From Oscillospiraceae bacterium (GTDB lineage Bacteria; Bacillota; Clostridia; Oscillospirales; Acutalibacteraceae): DNA of 64,000 bases. The DNA lies in contig JAISUW010000066.1 of the NCBI GenBank assembly GCA_031271865.1, forward strand, positions 1 through 64,000, written 5' to 3'. Position 1 is the first letter of the stretch. Every line of letters begins with the position of its first letter. Below, piece by piece: positions 32,905 through 42,281 of this stretch. Both the position numbers and the translations under genes were made by a program. The notes under the pieces are model-generated. The model had not been told where the DNA came from, did not search any database, and worked only from the letters and a program-made list of their open reading frames with translations.

Positions 32905-35079
32905 GTGGCCAACGAAACTGAACTGAACGCAACTGAACTGAACGCAACTGAACTGAACGAAACTGAGCGCATAGCTTTCGACGATGCCGAGAGCCTAAAC
33001 ACGACGGTAAGCGAGAAATACGATGCCGACTCCATCCAAGTACTGGAGGGATTAGAAGCGGTTCGGTTACGTCCGGGGATGTATATCGGCAGCACGGGAC
33101 CGCGCGGACTGCACCACTTGGTGTATGAGATTATTGACAACTCCATAGACGAAGCATTGGCGGGGTACTGCACGGAGATTAATGTGGAGATCCTGCCCGG
33201 GGACATCATCGGCGTACGCGACAACGGCCGCGGCATACCGGTCGGCATCAATGAGAAGCTGGGCATCTCGAGCGTAGAGGTCGTCCTGACGGTTCTGCAT
33301 GCCGGCGGCAAATTCGGCGGGTCGGGGTACAAAGTTTCGGGCGGTCTGCACGGCGTCGGTTCCTCTGTGGTCAATGCGCTTTCGGAGTGGCTGGTGGTGG
33401 AGGTGTCCCAAGAGGGGCACGTCTACCGTCAAAAGTTCGAGAGAGGCAAGCCCGTTACCGCCCTCGAAGTCATCGGCGATACCGACCGGCACGGCACCTA
33501 TATTCAGTTCAAGCCGGACGCGGCGATTTTCACAGAGACAACAGTCTATGACTTTGAGACGCTGGAGCGGCGCATCCGTGAATCCGCTTTTCTGAACGCC
33601 GGTCTGAAAATGACCTTGGACGACACCCGCGACGAGGCCGAGCCTATCCATAAGTCCTATATGTACAAGGGCGGCATATCGGAGTATGTCCGCCATATTG
33701 ACAAGCGGCGCGGCGTAAACCCTCTGGCGATTGAAAAGGGTTCCGCAAAGGATACAGAGCCTATGAAACCGATTCACTTCACCGCCGTCAAGGATGACAA
33801 AGAGGCAGAAATCGCCCTGCAGTACAACGATTCCTTTGATGCGGAAATCCTGTCCTACGCCAACAACGTCCGCACCACGGACGGCGGCACACATGAAAAC
33901 GGCTTCAAAAACGCCCTGACGATTGTCCTCAATGATTACTACAGGCAGTTCATTCTCCCCAAAGAGGAAGAGAAGAAAGCGAAAGCCAACAAAGGCACAT
34001 CCAAAGACAAGAAGAAAGACAAAGACAAATCAGCCGGCAGCGAGCGCAAATTGGTTTTGAGCGACGTGCTGGAGGGCTTGACGGTTGTTATCTCCGTGAA
34101 ACTCACCGATGCCCAGTTTGAGGGGCAGACCAAAGCAAAGCTCGGCAATACGGATATGCAGCCGCTGGTGCATCAGCTGGTAAAAGACAAGCTGATGCAA
34201 TTCTTGGAGACCAACCCCAAGGTGGCGGAAGCCATCCTGACCAAAACAATGGAGGCCGCCAAGGCACGCATTGCCGCACAAACCGCCCGCGACAACCTGC
34301 GTAAGAAGAAAACCGTTTCTCTTCCCGGGAAATTGGCGGATTGCATCAGCAAAAACCCCGCAGAAACCGAGATATACATTGTAGAGGGCGACAGCGCCGG
34401 CGGCTCCGCCAAGACGGGGCGCGACCCGCGGTACCAAGCGATTCTTCCCTTGTGGGGCAAGATGCTCAACGTAGAGAAAGTGCGCAACGAAAAAGTCCTC
34501 AATAACGAAAAGCTCCTGCCTGTCGTCATCGCTCTGGGCGCCGGCATTGAACGCAACCGTGAGAAAGACGGTACCGAGGGCGCGGAAAAACCGGCGGATG
34601 AGAGCGACGGCTTCGACATTACGAAGCTCCGCTACAACAAAGTCATCATCATGGCCGATGCCGACGTAGACGGTGCACACATCCGCACACTGCTGCTGAC
34701 GTTTTTCTACCGCTTCATGCGGCCCTTGGTGGAGGAGGGGCACGTCTATATTGCGCAGCCGCCGCTCTATCTCGTGTCCAAAGGGCAGGGAAAGAACCAG
34801 AAAGTGCGCTATGCCTTCTCCGATGAGGAACGCGACCGCTATATGGCGGAACTCGGTGAAAACTGCGACATCCAGCGCTACAAAGGCTTGGGTGAAATGG
34901 ATCCGGAGCAGCTTTGGGAAACCACAATGGATCCCTCTTTCCGTACGATGCTCCAAGTGACCATTGACGACGCTTCCTTTGCCAGCGAGACTTTCACCAC
35001 CCTCATGGGCGATGAAGTCAAACCGCGCCGAGAGTTTATAGAGACCCATGCCAAGTACGTACAGAACTTGGATGTGTAG
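32905..35079 (+). CDS. gyrB: DNA gyrase subunit B
   Basis: The 724-residue ATPase subunit of gyrase shows the GHKL ATP site (IIDNSIDEALAGY, VRDNGRGIPVG, GGLHGVGSSVVNALS), the transducer region, and the Toprim domain with EGDSAGGSAKTGRD and IIMADADVDGAHIRTL. The C-terminal QRYKGLGEMDPEQLWETTMD is canonical. Three features are unusual. The N-terminal ~42 residues carry three ELNAT-type repeats, a Lys/Asp-rich insert (KKDKDK, ~370) interrupts the transducer, and an acidic insert lies near 560. The start is GTG with AAGGAGAG upstream. gyrA follows after a short remnant gene. Confidence 0.96.
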   Translation: MANETELNATELNATELNETERIAFDDAESLNTTVSEKYDADSIQVLEGLEAVRLRPGMYIGSTGPRGLHHLVYEIIDNSIDEALAGYCTEINVEILPGDIIGVRDNGRGIPVGINEKLGISSVEVVLTVLHAGGKFGGSGYKVSGGLHGVGSSVVNALSEWLVVEVSQEGHVYRQKFERGKPVTALEVIGDTDRHGTYIQFKPDAAIFTETTVYDFETLERRIRESAFLNAGLKMTLDDTRDEAEPIHKSYMYKGGISEYVRHIDKRRGVNPLAIEKGSAKDTEPMKPIHFTAVKDDKEAEIALQYNDSFDAEILSYANNVRTTDGGTHENGFKNALTIVLNDYYRQFILPKEEEKKAKANKGTSKDKKKDKDKSAGSERKLVLSDVLEGLTVVISVKLTDAQFEGQTKAKLGNTDMQPLVHQLVKDKLMQFLETNPKVAEAILTKTMEAAKARIAAQTARDNLRKKKTVSLPGKLADCISKNPAETEIYIVEGDSAGGSAKTGRDPRYQAILPLWGKMLNVEKVRNEKVLNNEKLLPVVIALGAGIERNREKDGTEGAEKPADESDGFDITKLRYNKVIIMADADVDGAHIRTLLLTFFYRFMRPLVEEGHVYIAQPPLYLVSKGQGKNQKVRYAFSDEERDRYMAELGENCDIQRYKGLGEMDPEQLWETTMDPSFRTMLQVTIDDASFASETFTTLMGDEVKPRREFIETHAKYVQNLDV
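32914..32970 (+). repeat. In-frame 15-bp repeat in gyrB 5' end
   Basis: Three units of AACTGAACTGAACGC (itself three pentamers) encode the ELNAT repeats at the N-terminus of GyrB. AACTG is the complement of CAGTT, which ties this tract to the pentamer microsatellites at 19.7 and 50.4 kb. Confidence 0.88.
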
Positions 35080-35108
35080 GAATCGAAACCGTGAAGGGAG
35101 GGTTGCCG

Positions 35109-35267
35109 GTGAACCTCGCAGAAGACAAGAATCACTTTCCTTGGACCTACGCGGATTATCTTGCTATAGAAGATGAATACCGCATCGGCGACACCATAGA
35201 AAGCCCTACGTTCCCCGGCTTACAGTTCCCGGTTCGTGACCTATTCCCGGAGGATACCCCGGACTGA
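35109..35267 (+). pseudogene. Internally deleted Uma2/DUF820-family remnant
   Basis: A 52-codon ORF with GTG start and AGGGAGG upstream lies between gyrB and gyrA. Its N-terminus, FPWTYADYLAIEDEYR, matches the start of Uma2 (DUF820) PD-(D/E)XK proteins. Its C-terminus, GDTIESPTFPGLQFPVRDLF, matches their usual end. The ~120 central residues with the nuclease motif are missing, and the two ends are joined in frame. It may be a decayed gene or a retained small ORF. The intact RBS means translation is still possible. Confidence 0.65.
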
Positions 35268-35299
35268 TACCCGTAAACCAAAAGAAGGATAGCCATCCC

Positions 35300-37897
35300 A
35301 TGCCATTCGATGAACAATCCGTAGCAAACCAAAAAATCGTAGAAACCGAGATTGCGCAGGAGATGCGCAAGAGTTTCTTGGATTATTCCATGTCCGTCAT
35401 CACTGCCCGGGCACTTCCCGATGTGCGCGACGGCTTGAAACCCGTGCATCGCCGCATTCTCTACACCATGTATCAGAACGGCTTGGAGCCGAATAAGGCC
35501 TACCGCAAATGCGCAGATACGGTCGGTACGGTCATGGGTTCCTACCACCCGCACGGGGATGCCTCTATCTATGATGCCATGGTGCGCTTGGCGCAGGAAT
35601 TCTCCATGCGCTACCGGCTGGTGGACGGTCACGGCAACTTCGGCTCCATGGACGGCGACCCGCCCGCCGCCTTCCGTTATACCGAGAGCCGCATGACGCG
35701 CCTCACCTTGGAGATGCTCACCGACATAGAGAAAGAAACCGTTGACTTCATCCCCAACTACGACGACCGACTGACGGAACCGACGGTACTCCCCGCCCGG
35801 TTTCCGAACCTGCTTGCCAACGGCTCCACCGGCATTGCGGTCGGCATGGCAACGAATATTCCGCCCCACAACCTCGGGGAGGTCATCAACGCCGCCATTG
35901 TCCTTATGAACAACCCGGACGCGACCCTCGACGACCTCCTGAAAGAAGTAGAGGGTCCGGACTTCCCGACGGCCGGCGTGATTATGGGCCGCATGGGGAT
36001 ACGCGCCGCTTACGGTACCGGGCGCGGCCGCATCATCCTACGCGCCCGCGCCGAAATCCGCGAGGAGAAAAACGGCAAAATAGCCATCCATGTGACGGAA
36101 TTGCCCTATCAGGTAAATAAGGCACTTCTTTGCAAGAAGATAGATGAGCTGTCTGCAGAAAAGAAGATTGACGGCATTGCCGATGTCAACGACTACTCCA
36201 ACCGCGACGGTATTGACGTGGTCATTGACCTCAAGCGGGATGCCAAACCGCAGGTCGTACTCAATAAGCTCTTCTTATTTACCGAGATGCAGTCCTCTTT
36301 CAGTGTGACTATGCTTGCCCTCGTCAAAGGGGAACCGAAACAGCTCACACTCAAGGAGATGCTCCAGCACTACATTGACCACCAAGTGGATGTCCTGACG
36401 CGCCGCACCCGGCACGACCTGCGCAAAGCCAAGGAACGCGCACATATTTTGGATGCGCTGCTGGTCGCACAGGATGCCATAGATGAGGTCATTGCCCTCA
36501 TCCGTTCCTCCGCCAATGTACCGGAGGCCAAAGAAAAACTCGCCGCCCGCTTCGGCTTCGATGACCTGCAAACCACAGCCATTGTCCGCATGACCTTGGG
36601 GCAGCTCACCGGCCTCGAAAAAGGAAAGCTGGAAGACGAGCTGGCGGAGCTTGCACGCAAAATTGCAGAGTGGGAAGCCCTCTTAGCGGACAAGGTCAAA
36701 ATGTATGCCCTCATCCAATCCGAACTGGTCGCCATCCGCGACAAGTTCAGCGACCCGCGCCGCACCGAGATTCAGGACATAGACGGCGAGGTAGAGATAG
36801 AAGAACTCATCCCTGTGGAAGATTGCGTTTATACCATGACGGAAATGGGGTATATTAAGCGCACAACGGTAGAAACCTATCAGCAGCAAGGCCGCGGCGG
36901 CAAGGGTGTCAAAGGTCTCACCCGCCGCGAGGAGGACACGGTGCACACCATGTTCACAGCCTCCTCCCATGACTTCATAATGATGTTCACCAGCAAAGGG
37001 CGTGTGTTCCGCCTGAAAGGCTATGAGATTCCCGAAAGCAACCGCCAAGGCAAAGGCTTGAACATCGTCAATCTCTTGCAGCTGGGCGGGGAGGAGAAAG
37101 TGACGGCAGTTATCCGCGCCCCGCGCGAAATCCCGGCGGGACAGGAATGCTACGTCACCATGGTGACCAAGCGAGGTCTTATGAAGCGCACACCATTGGC
37201 GGAGTTCCGCAACATCCGCGCCAAAGGACTCAACGCGTTCATTCTCCGCGAAGATGATCAATTGGCTTGGGCGCAGCTGACCAACGGCACCGACCGTCTG
37301 CTCTTTGCGACCAAATCCGGGCGGGCTGTCTACACCGCCGAGGAGCGTATCCGTCCGCACTCCCGCAATGCCGGCGGGAATAAGGCCGTTGTCCTGCGCG
37401 ACGGCGATGCCGTCGTGGGCTTCGATAAGGTTGAGCCGGGGAAGAGTGTCCTGACCGTCACAGAATCCGGTTTCGGCCGCCGCTCCGATATAGAAACGTA
37501 CCGTTTCACCAAGGGGTACAGCCAAGGCGTAGTGAACTACCAGACAGAAAAGTACAGCACCGAGGTCGCCGCCGTCGCGATGGTGGATGATAATGATGAC
37601 ATCATTCTGATTGCCTCCGATGGGGTCATCATCCGCATAAGCGCCGCTTCTCTCCGCGAGATGGGCCGCACAGGCAAGGGTGTTCGCCTCATGCGCAGCG
37701 CAGAGAGAGAGCGTGTGGTGAGTGTCGCCGTTGTGCCTCATGAGGAGGACGAAGAAACCGAGGCTCTCCCCGCCGCCCAAGCCGATGATATAAGCGACAC
37801 TGATGATATAAGCGACACTAATGATTCTGCCGATGAGAGCCTATCCGACGAGGATATAGATTCCGCAGACGAACCCATCCCCCCCGAAGAGGAATAA
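35300..37897 (+). CDS. gyrA: DNA gyrase subunit A
   Basis: This 865-residue subunit breaks and rejoins DNA in type II supercoiling. The catalytic Tyr is in [11 protein letters not shown], and the quinolone region reads [12 protein letters not shown] with Ala88 at the E. coli Ser83 position and Asp92 at Asp87. The GyrA-box [10 protein letters not shown] in the C-terminal beta-pinwheel supports gyrase rather than topoisomerase IV. The C-terminal tail (~825-865) is highly acidic and contains two DDISDT units from an 18-bp tandem repeat. AAGAAGG precedes the ATG. It lies in the probable gyrB-gyrA operon. Confidence 0.96.
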   Translation: MPFDEQSVANQKIVETEIAQEMRKSFLDYSMSVITARALPDVRDGLKPVHRRILYTMYQNGLEPNKAYRKCADTVGTVMGSYHPHGDASIYDAMVRLAQEFSMRYRLVDGHGNFGSMDGDPPAAFRYTESRMTRLTLEMLTDIEKETVDFIPNYDDRLTEPTVLPARFPNLLANGSTGIAVGMATNIPPHNLGEVINAAIVLMNNPDATLDDLLKEVEGPDFPTAGVIMGRMGIRAAYGTGRGRIILRARAEIREEKNGKIAIHVTELPYQVNKALLCKKIDELSAEKKIDGIADVNDYSNRDGIDVVIDLKRDAKPQVVLNKLFLFTEMQSSFSVTMLALVKGEPKQLTLKEMLQHYIDHQVDVLTRRTRHDLRKAKERAHILDALLVAQDAIDEVIALIRSSANVPEAKEKLAARFGFDDLQTTAIVRMTLGQLTGLEKGKLEDELAELARKIAEWEALLADKVKMYALIQSELVAIRDKFSDPRRTEIQDIDGEVEIEELIPVEDCVYTMTEMGYIKRTTVETYQQQGRGGKGVKGLTRREEDTVHTMFTASSHDFIMMFTSKGRVFRLKGYEIPESNRQGKGLNIVNLLQLGGEEKVTAVIRAPREIPAGQECYVTMVTKRGLMKRTPLAEFRNIRAKGLNAFILREDDQLAWAQLTNGTDRLLFATKSGRAVYTAEERIRPHSRNAGGNKAVVLRDGDAVVGFDKVEPGKSVLTVTESGFGRRSDIETYRFTKGYSQGVVNYQTEKYSTEVAAVAMVDDNDDIILIASDGVIIRISAASLREMGRTGKGVRLMRSAERERVVSVAVVPHEEDEETEALPAAQADDISDTDDISDTNDSADESLSDEDIDSADEPIPPEEE

Positions 37898-37958
37898 CCG
37901 CTTCCCAAACCCAATCGTCCAATTCCATGCCGCAGACAATAAAGGAGTGACCGGGCAA

Positions 37959-38372
37959 ATGAACATTGCACTAATAGCCAACGACACAAAGAAAGACCTA
38001 CTTGCACAGTTCTGCACCGCTTATTGCGGTATCTTGAGCAAGCATGAACTCCTGGCAACTGCCAGCACCGGCCGTGTTATAAAGGACACCTCCGGCTTGG
38101 ATCCGCACTTGCTGTATTCGGGGCAGGCAGGAATGGAGCAGGTGGAAACGATGGTGAGTGTCGGCGAGCTGGATGTGGTCATGCTCTTCCGTGACGGCAT
38201 CAACGGTCCTGCCAGCGACACCGAGAATGACCTTTTGCGGATTTGCGATGTTCACAACCTTCCGGTCGCCACGAATATAGCTACCGCAGAGGCACTCATC
38301 CACGCGCTGGAACGCGGGGACTTAGACTGGATTGAGTATGCCCGCAGCAACCGCGCCAAGCTGATTTTCTGA
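37959..38372 (+). CDS. Methylglyoxal-synthase homologue with altered active site
   Basis: This 137-residue MGS-like-fold protein has the overall pattern of MgsA (MNIALIANDTKKDLL, GRVIKDTSG, CDVHNLPVATNIATAEALI). The residues that matter differ. E. coli His19 is Asn8 (IAND instead of AHD), the catalytic Asp71 region GGDQQ reads GMEQ with Glu60 and a one-residue deletion, and the His98-Asp101 segment reads PASDTEND without His. Dihydroxyacetone-phosphate elimination is therefore doubtful, and a regulatory or ligand-binding role is possible. The ATG at 37959 follows AAAGGAG and lies 62 bp after gyrA. Confidence 0.8.
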   Translation: MNIALIANDTKKDLLAQFCTAYCGILSKHELLATASTGRVIKDTSGLDPHLLYSGQAGMEQVETMVSVGELDVVMLFRDGINGPASDTENDLLRICDVHNLPVATNIATAEALIHALERGDLDWIEYARSNRAKLIF

Positions 38373-38413
38373 GCCAAAGCAGCATCATGCGCTGCGGTAA
38401 TAACCGGGCGGCT

Positions 38414-38441
38414 TTGCGCTGCCCCGTATTCAGAGTATACT
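38414..38441 (+). promoter_or_regulatory. Putative promoter of fucI
   Basis: TTGCGC (38414-38419), 16 bp and TATACT (38436-38441) sit just upstream of the AAGGAGAAG ribosome binding site, so the 5' leader would be very short. Confidence 0.45.
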
Positions 38442-38455
38442 AAGGAGAAGAACTT

Positions 38456-40312
38456 ATGTCCAAACCCAGAATCGGCATCCGTCCCATTATAGACGGACGG
38501 CAAGGCGGTGTCCGTGAATCGCTGGAAGAAAAGACCCTGCAGATGGCGCAGTCTGCCAAAGCCCTTATCGAAGCAGAATGCTTCTACACCGACGGCACCC
38601 CCGCAGAAGTTGTGATTGCTCCCTCTACCATCGGCGGCAGCGCGGAGGCTGCAGCGGCTGCCGACCTGTTCGCTGCTGAGAATGTCATCGCCACGCTGTC
38701 TGTTACCCCCTGCTGGTGCTACGGCTCCGAGACGATGGACCTTGACCCGAAGACCATCAAAGCGGTTTGGGGCTTTAACGGTACGGAGCGTCCGGGGGCT
38801 GTGTATTTGGCGGCAGTATTGGCGGCGCACGCCCAGCGCGGCTTGCCTGCTTTCTCTATTTACGGCCATGATGTGCAGGACATTCCGGACACAACCATCC
38901 CTGCGGATGTCAAGGAGAAGATACTCCGGTTTGCCCGCTGTGCCTTAGCTGTCGGGCAGATGCGCGGCAAGAGCTATGTCGGCATCGGTGCGGTATCTAT
39001 GGGTATCGCCGGGTCTTATGCGGATGTGTATGTGCTGGAGAAATACTTCGGTCTGCGCCCGGAGTGGGTGGACATGAGCGAGGTGCGCCGCCGTCTGGAT
39101 CTGGACATCTATGACCCTGAGGAGTACGCCAAGGCCCGCCAATGGATGAAAGACAATTGCCCGGAAGGCTTTGATGTCAATGAGCGCACCGGCAAGCCCG
39201 TGGACGCTCCTGCAGACGGGGCGAACCTCCCCGGTCCCTCCTCCAAGGAACGCAAGGAATGGGAGTGGGACGTGGCTGCTAAGATGACACTCATCTGCCG
39301 CGACATCTTGGTTGGCAACGAGAAGCTCCTGAACGTCGATTGCACCGACAAGGCCGCTTGGCCCAACGGTCACGTCACCGGCGGCTGGAAAGAGGAAGCC
39401 AAAGGGCGCAATGCCATACTGGGCGGCTTCCAAGGGCAGCGGCAATGGACGGACTATATGCCCAACGCAGACTTCACGGAAGCCATTCTGAACAGTTCCT
39501 TTGACTGGAACGGTGCCCGCGAGCCGCTGACCTTTGCGACGGAGAACGATGGCTGCAACGGCTTAGCCATGCTTCTGGGCAAGCTCGTCACCGGGACGGC
39601 CTCCATCTTCGCGGATGTGCGCACCTACTGGTCGCCCGATGCCGTGAAGCGCGTTACCGGCTATGACTTGGAGGGGAAGGCAGCCGCCGGGCTGATTCAC
39701 CTCTCTAACAGCGGAGCCGCCGCACTGGACGGCACAGGCATGAGCAAGGATAAGGACGGGAACCCGGGGGTCATCAAGCCTTTCTGGGAGATGACCGCGG
39801 AGGACATCCAAGGCTGCCTCTCCAAGACGGACTGGTGCCAGGCCAACAAGGGCTATTTCCGCGGCGGCGGGTACAGCTCCCACTACTTCACCCAGTATGA
39901 GATGCCCGCCACTATGATTCGCCTCAACATCATCCAGGGCATCGGTCCGGTGCTGCAATTCGTGGAGGGCTGGACGGTCACGCTCCCGGCAGAGGTAGAG
40001 AAAGTCCTCGTGGACCGCACCGACCCCACGTGGCCGCAGACTTGGTTTGCGCCGCGTACCGATGGCTCGGCGGCTATCAAAGACGCCTACACTGTTATGG
40101 CCAACTGGGGCGCCAACCACGGCAGCCTGACCTATGGGCATATCGGCAAGGACTTGATTACGCTGGCATCCATGCTGCGCATACCCGTGGCGCTGCACAA
40201 TGTCGCCGACAGCGACCTCTACCGTCCGCACGCTTGGTCGGCCTTCGGCACGAAGGACTACGAGGGTGCGGACTACAGAGCCTGCGCCGCCTATGGTCCG
40301 CTCTATAAGTAG
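38456..40312 (+). CDS. fucI: L-fucose isomerase
   Basis: This 618-residue cytosolic, Mn-dependent enzyme interconverts L-fucose and L-fuculose (D-arabinose also), the first step of mucin-fucose use. The N-terminal domain begins PRIGIRPIIDGRQGGVRESLE, followed by GFNGTERPGAVYLAA. The core includes VDMSEVRRRLDLDIYD with acidic metal ligands and VLQFVEGWTV near the C-terminus. It is slightly longer than the E. coli enzyme. No fuculokinase, aldolase or transporter gene is adjacent, so the rest of the pathway must lie elsewhere. A strong terminator follows. Confidence 0.93.
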   Translation: MSKPRIGIRPIIDGRQGGVRESLEEKTLQMAQSAKALIEAECFYTDGTPAEVVIAPSTIGGSAEAAAAADLFAAENVIATLSVTPCWCYGSETMDLDPKTIKAVWGFNGTERPGAVYLAAVLAAHAQRGLPAFSIYGHDVQDIPDTTIPADVKEKILRFARCALAVGQMRGKSYVGIGAVSMGIAGSYADVYVLEKYFGLRPEWVDMSEVRRRLDLDIYDPEEYAKARQWMKDNCPEGFDVNERTGKPVDAPADGANLPGPSSKERKEWEWDVAAKMTLICRDILVGNEKLLNVDCTDKAAWPNGHVTGGWKEEAKGRNAILGGFQGQRQWTDYMPNADFTEAILNSSFDWNGAREPLTFATENDGCNGLAMLLGKLVTGTASIFADVRTYWSPDAVKRVTGYDLEGKAAAGLIHLSNSGAAALDGTGMSKDKDGNPGVIKPFWEMTAEDIQGCLSKTDWCQANKGYFRGGGYSSHYFTQYEMPATMIRLNIIQGIGPVLQFVEGWTVTLPAEVEKVLVDRTDPTWPQTWFAPRTDGSAAIKDAYTVMANWGANHGSLTYGHIGKDLITLASMLRIPVALHNVADSDLYRPHAWSAFGTKDYEGADYRACAAYGPLYK

Positions 40313-40330
40313 AAGCGTTTGTTATACCGG

Positions 40331-40364
40331 AGAGAGCACCGCTTGGGCGGTGCTCTCTTTTTTT
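40331..40364 (+). terminator. Rho-independent terminator of fucI
   Basis: The perfect 12-bp stem AGAGAGCACCGC/GCGGTGCTCTCT with loop TTGG is followed by six T (40359-40364). Confidence 0.95.
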
Positions 40365-40426
40365 ACTGTTATTATGTTCTATTTTATAAGTGATTTGCCT
40401 ATGTTTATCTGCTCGCAGTCGAGTAT

Positions 40427-41713
40427 CTATATAAGTGCGGCTAATGCGCGCTGCCCGATGTCTGTGCGTTTGTGAACCCCCTCGAATGTGACTTGTTCCG
40501 CAGAGGCATAAGCAGTGCTTATTGCTTCGGGGAGTGTCGGGCACACGGACGTGACGCCGAGGACGCGGCCTCCTGCTGTCAGAAGTGTGCCATCCGCCGC
40601 ACGCTTCGTGCCGGCATGGAAGAGCAGGGCGCCGCCGGTATCTCCAATCGCAATCGGCAGACCGGTGGGGTACTTGCCGGGATAGCCGCCGGAGGCAAGG
40701 ATAACGCAGACAGCACAACCCGCTTTGTTGCGTATCTCCAGTTCAGCAAGGCGTTCCTCACGAACGGCGCGGAAGATTTCAAACAAGTCCGTTTCCAACA
40801 GCGGAAGGACAACCTGTGTTTCCGGGTCGCCGAAACGGCAGTTATACTCAATGACTTTGGGACCGTCAGGGGTGAGCATCAGGCCGAAGTATAAGCAGCC
40901 CTTAAACGGACGGTCTTCTTTCACCATCGCTTGTATGGTCGGCAGAAAGATTTCCCGCATACAGCGCTCGGCGATGCTGTCTGTATAGTAGGGGTTCGGG
41001 GCCACTGTCCCCATACCCCCGGTGTTCAGGCCTTGGTCATTGTCCATAGCGCGTTTGTGGTCCATGGAACTCACCATAGGGACGATGGTTTTGCCGTCGG
41101 TGAAAGTCAGAACGGACACCTCGGGACCGGTCAGGAATTCCTCGATGACCAATTGGTTGCCGCTGGCGCCGAACTTTTTATCCTCCATGATTTCGGTGAC
41201 AGCAGCCAAGGCTTCCGCTTCGCTTTGCGCAATGAGAACACCCTTTCCGGCGGCGAGACCGTCGGCCTTCAGGACAATGCCCGCACCCTTGCCGGACTTG
41301 GCATAGAATGCGCGGAGATATGCCTTCGCTTGTGCTGCATTGTCAAACACTTCGTAGGCAGCGGTGGGGATGCCGTACTTTTTCATGAGGTTCTTGGAGA
41401 ACACTTTGCTGCCTTCGATAGCGGCGGCTTTTTTGTCGGGTCCGAAACAAGGGATACCGACAGCCTCCAAGGCATCTACGATGCCCATCACCAAGGGATC
41501 GTCCATGGCGGGGACGGCGAAATCAATGGAATTGGCACTTGCCCACTGCACAATCGCTTCAATATCGGTGGCTTTGATAGGTACTAACGCGGCACATTCC
41601 GCGATACCGCCGTTGCCGGGGGCACAGTAGAGCTTTTGGATTGCCGGGCTTTTGGAGAGATAGTACGCAATAGCGTGTTCGCGCCCGCCGCTGCCGATGA
41701 TGAGAACATTCAT
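40427..41713 (-). CDS. purD: Phosphoribosylamine-glycine ligase
   Basis: This 428-residue ATP-grasp enzyme makes GAR from phosphoribosylamine and glycine in step two of purine synthesis. The N-terminal MNVLIIGSGGREHAIAYYLS and CAPGNGG motifs are diagnostic. The ATP-grasp core shows VLKADGLAAGKGVLI and VIEYNCRFGDPETQV with the metal-binding Glu/Asn. The C-terminal GARS-C domain follows (LASGGYPGKY). AGAAGGAG lies upstream of the ATG. It is separate from purL at the other end of the window, which implies dispersed purine genes. Confidence 0.95.
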   Translation of the reverse strand: MNVLIIGSGGREHAIAYYLSKSPAIQKLYCAPGNGGIAECAALVPIKATDIEAIVQWASANSIDFAVPAMDDPLVMGIVDALEAVGIPCFGPDKKAAAIEGSKVFSKNLMKKYGIPTAAYEVFDNAAQAKAYLRAFYAKSGKGAGIVLKADGLAAGKGVLIAQSEAEALAAVTEIMEDKKFGASGNQLVIEEFLTGPEVSVLTFTDGKTIVPMVSSMDHKRAMDNDQGLNTGGMGTVAPNPYYTDSIAERCMREIFLPTIQAMVKEDRPFKGCLYFGLMLTPDGPKVIEYNCRFGDPETQVVLPLLETDLFEIFRAVREERLAELEIRNKAGCAVCVILASGGYPGKYPTGLPIAIGDTGGALLFHAGTKRAADGTLLTAGGRVLGVTSVCPTLPEAISTAYASAEQVTFEGVHKRTDIGQRALAALI

Positions 41714-41763
41714 TTCACGATTTTCTCCTTCTGTTTGGTCGGATCTGTGTAATAGTCTTTGGT

Positions 41764-42258
41764 TTACCGCAGGATGCCTGTTTGTGCGGCTGTAATGAAA
41801 AAGCTCTCTGCTTCCCCGTTTGGAACATATAAGCTGTAATTATAGGAATTCACACGCCAAAGGGCAAGGAACACAGAAGTTCCGTCTCCCTTGAGCGTGA
41901 CCGGCGGCACACTGTTGCTTGTTTGCTCCGCGGGGTACTCTGTATAGTCCCCACTGATGTCCTGCGCCGCGCCGGGTTTCATGCGGAATACCGTTCCATC
42001 CGGATAGGTCAGCTGCGCCATGTTGCCTATGGATGTATACTGCACCGGGTCGGGGTATATCTGAATCACGGCGATGTTGCCGGGCGGCGTAACCGTATAG
42101 CCTACGGCGGCAGACAACTCTGCTGTGCTTGTGTACGTGCGGATAGGGTTGGGAAGCTGTGCGCCACCGGGTAAGCCGCCGAACCAACCGGCGATGCCTA
42201 AAAACGATACAATCGCCCAGAATGCCGCGACTATCCATGCCCAGATTTTTGCGAACAT
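41764..42258 (-). CDS. Membrane-anchored DUF4367-like protein
   Basis: This 164-residue protein has an N-terminal Trp-rich membrane segment (~5-26) and an extracytoplasmic beta-rich domain. The pattern VQYTSIGNMAQLTYPDG, DISGDYTEYP, VTLKGDG..FLALW and YNYSLYVPNG resembles DUF4367, a domain often found outside the membrane in anti-sigma-like proteins. There is no adjacent sigma factor. Its upstream DNA is a 60/81-bp repeat cluster, with a strong minus-strand promoter 690 bp away. The function is unknown. Confidence 0.65.
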   Translation of the reverse strand: MFAKIWAWIVAAFWAIVSFLGIAGWFGGLPGGAQLPNPIRTYTSTAELSAAVGYTVTPPGNIAVIQIYPDPVQYTSIGNMAQLTYPDGTVFRMKPGAAQDISGDYTEYPAEQTSNSVPPVTLKGDGTSVFLALWRVNSYNYSLYVPNGEAESFFITAAQTGILR

Positions 42259-42281
42259 ATGGATACCTTCTTTCGGTCGGT

